NCBI GenBank assembly: GCA_030630905.1
Contig: DAOVMB010000159.1
Location: forward strand, 1 to 6,337
Direction: 5' to 3'
DNA: 6,337 bases
Origin: Sedimentisphaerales bacterium
Lineage (GTDB): Bacteria > Planctomycetota > Phycisphaerae > Sedimentisphaerales > Anaerobacaceae
The position numbers and the translations under genes were made by a program. The notes under the pieces were generated by a model. It was not told the DNA's origin, did not search any database, and was given only the letters and a program-made list of their open reading frames with translations. Positions 5,908 to 6,337 of this stretch are shown here, in pieces; position 1 is the first letter of the stretch; the number at the start of each line of letters is the position of its first letter.

Positions 5908-6252
5908 CTATGTTAATTCCGAACTGTCCTGGTAATCGTCTGGGTGACTGCCTGAGTGCTTATTGTCTCGCTCCTTACTCTTTGCTCTTCTGAGCTGCCG
6001 TTCAAGCTTATGGACAGCCATATCAATGCACCGGTAAGCATCTTCACCTGTTTCAGTACCGACAAAAACCTTGCTGTGCTCGGCTCTCGCAATTATTTCT
6101 ACTCTCGCACCACCACCCTGACCGCCATCTATGACAACTTCAACCTGATTGATGCTATTGTAGTACTTGGGAAGCTTGGATACCTTTTCCTCTGCGTGCT
6201 TTTTGATAGATTCCGTTATTTCGATATGTTTACCGCTGATTGTAAAAAGCAA
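5908..6252 (-). CDS. hpf: Ribosome hibernation promoting factor, short form (HPF/YfiA family)
   Basis: This 114-residue protein of the RaiA/HPF family binds the 30S decoding channel in stationary phase and silences ribosomes. The fold order is visible: strand MLFTISGKHIEIT, helix ESIKKHAEEKVSKLPKYY, strands INQVEVVIDGG and ARVEIIARAEHSKVFVGTETG, helix EDAYRCIDMAVHKLERQLRRAKSK. A charged tail (about 97-114) replaces the C-terminal dimerisation domain of long HPF, so this is the short form. The start is TTG at 6252: AAGGAG lies 7 bases upstream and there is no earlier or nearby in-frame ATG. It is the first complete gene of the - strand set, 62 bases before ptsN. The hpf-ptsN pairing matches the rpoN-hpf-ptsN order of Proteobacteria. 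Confidence 0.95.
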   Translation of the reverse strand: MLFTISGKHIEITESIKKHAEEKVSKLPKYYNSINQVEVVIDGGQGGGARVEIIARAEHSKVFVGTETGEDAYRCIDMAVHKLERQLRRAKSKERDNKHSGSHPDDYQDSSELT

Positions 6253-6259
6253 AATTATT

Positions 6260-6265
6260 CTCCTT
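6260..6265 (-). promoter_or_regulatory. Strong Shine-Dalgarno site supporting the hpf TTG start
   Basis: On the - strand AAGGAG lies 7 bases before TTG 6252. It is the strongest ribosome site in the window and justifies calling a TTG start, which could otherwise be missed. Confidence 0.75.
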
Positions 6266-6300
6266 AACTATTATTGCTGAGGTTTCTGCAAAACCCCCTC

Positions 6301-6337
6301 TTATTCTTTATTTTCCGAATCAGGCTTCGGCAAAGCA
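6301..6337 (-). CDS. Possible C-terminal end of an upstream gene (unidentified)
   Basis: Read on the - strand from the right edge, one frame runs ALPKPDSENKE and stops at TAA (6301-6303), 48 bases before the hpf start. A polar, charged ending of this kind would suit the tail of a preceding gene in the same operon; in Proteobacteria that gene is rpoN. Eleven residues are too few to identify anything. Another frame stays open to 6266 but reads as a basic, unlikely sequence. Confidence 0.25.
   Translation of the reverse strand, partial: ALPKPDSENKE

Noticed and set aside
6279..6297. Hairpin upstream of hpf (gaggttt / aaacccc, 5-base loop).
   Set aside because: It has seven pairs including one wobble. 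It lacks a T-run in the direction of hpf transcription; the T-rich flank is on the other strand, where no gene ends nearby. Probably chance.

Overview
The window looks like chromosomal DNA of a Gram-negative, LPS-making bacterium of moderate GC content. The lineage is most likely Planctomycetota, possibly Phycisphaerae. That guess rests on the style of the very long LptC-like protein (linkers rich in Asp/Glu-Pro-Asn and Thr-Asn), the EIIA sequence type and the gene set. It is an inference without any database search. There are no mobile elements, CRISPR arrays, tRNAs or rRNAs, and coding density is high: the longest gap between genes is 157 bases (2620-2776).

Left part, + strand (1-3211). The last 30 codons of a probable kdsC (Kdo-8-phosphate phosphatase) are followed 21 bases later by an 834-residue, membrane-anchored, secreted LptC/LptA-like protein that carries an internal tandem duplication. 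Next come a sigma-70-type promoter (2665-2693), an imperfect inverted repeat that would form a hairpin in the 5' leader, and a 144-residue hypothetical protein with two predicted membrane helices.

Right part, - strand (3226-6252). A compact set reads hpf (ribosome hibernation factor), ptsN-type EIIA, ptsH (HPr), ptsI (Enzyme I). The gaps are 62, 45 and 37 bases, so it is probably one operon. All phosphorelay catalytic residues are present: His191 in EI, His26 in HPr and His72 in EIIA. No EIIB or EIIC permease gene is present, so within the window this is a regulatory (PTS-Ntr-like) phosphorelay rather than a sugar importer. HPr also keeps the regulatory serine in a GKSIM context, which suggests an HPr kinase elsewhere. 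The two halves converge at 3211/3226 with only 14 bases between stop codons.

Taken together, the window holds both ends of the well-known proteobacterial kdsC-lptC-lptA-lptB-rpoN-hpf-ptsN locus, but split into two convergent blocks with a complete EI/HPr pair added. I see no clearly new defence or mobile system. The most interesting items are the oversized LptC/LptA-like protein with its gapless 86-residue duplication, the rearranged Lpt/PTS-Ntr neighbourhood, and the promoter plus hairpin ahead of the small membrane protein.
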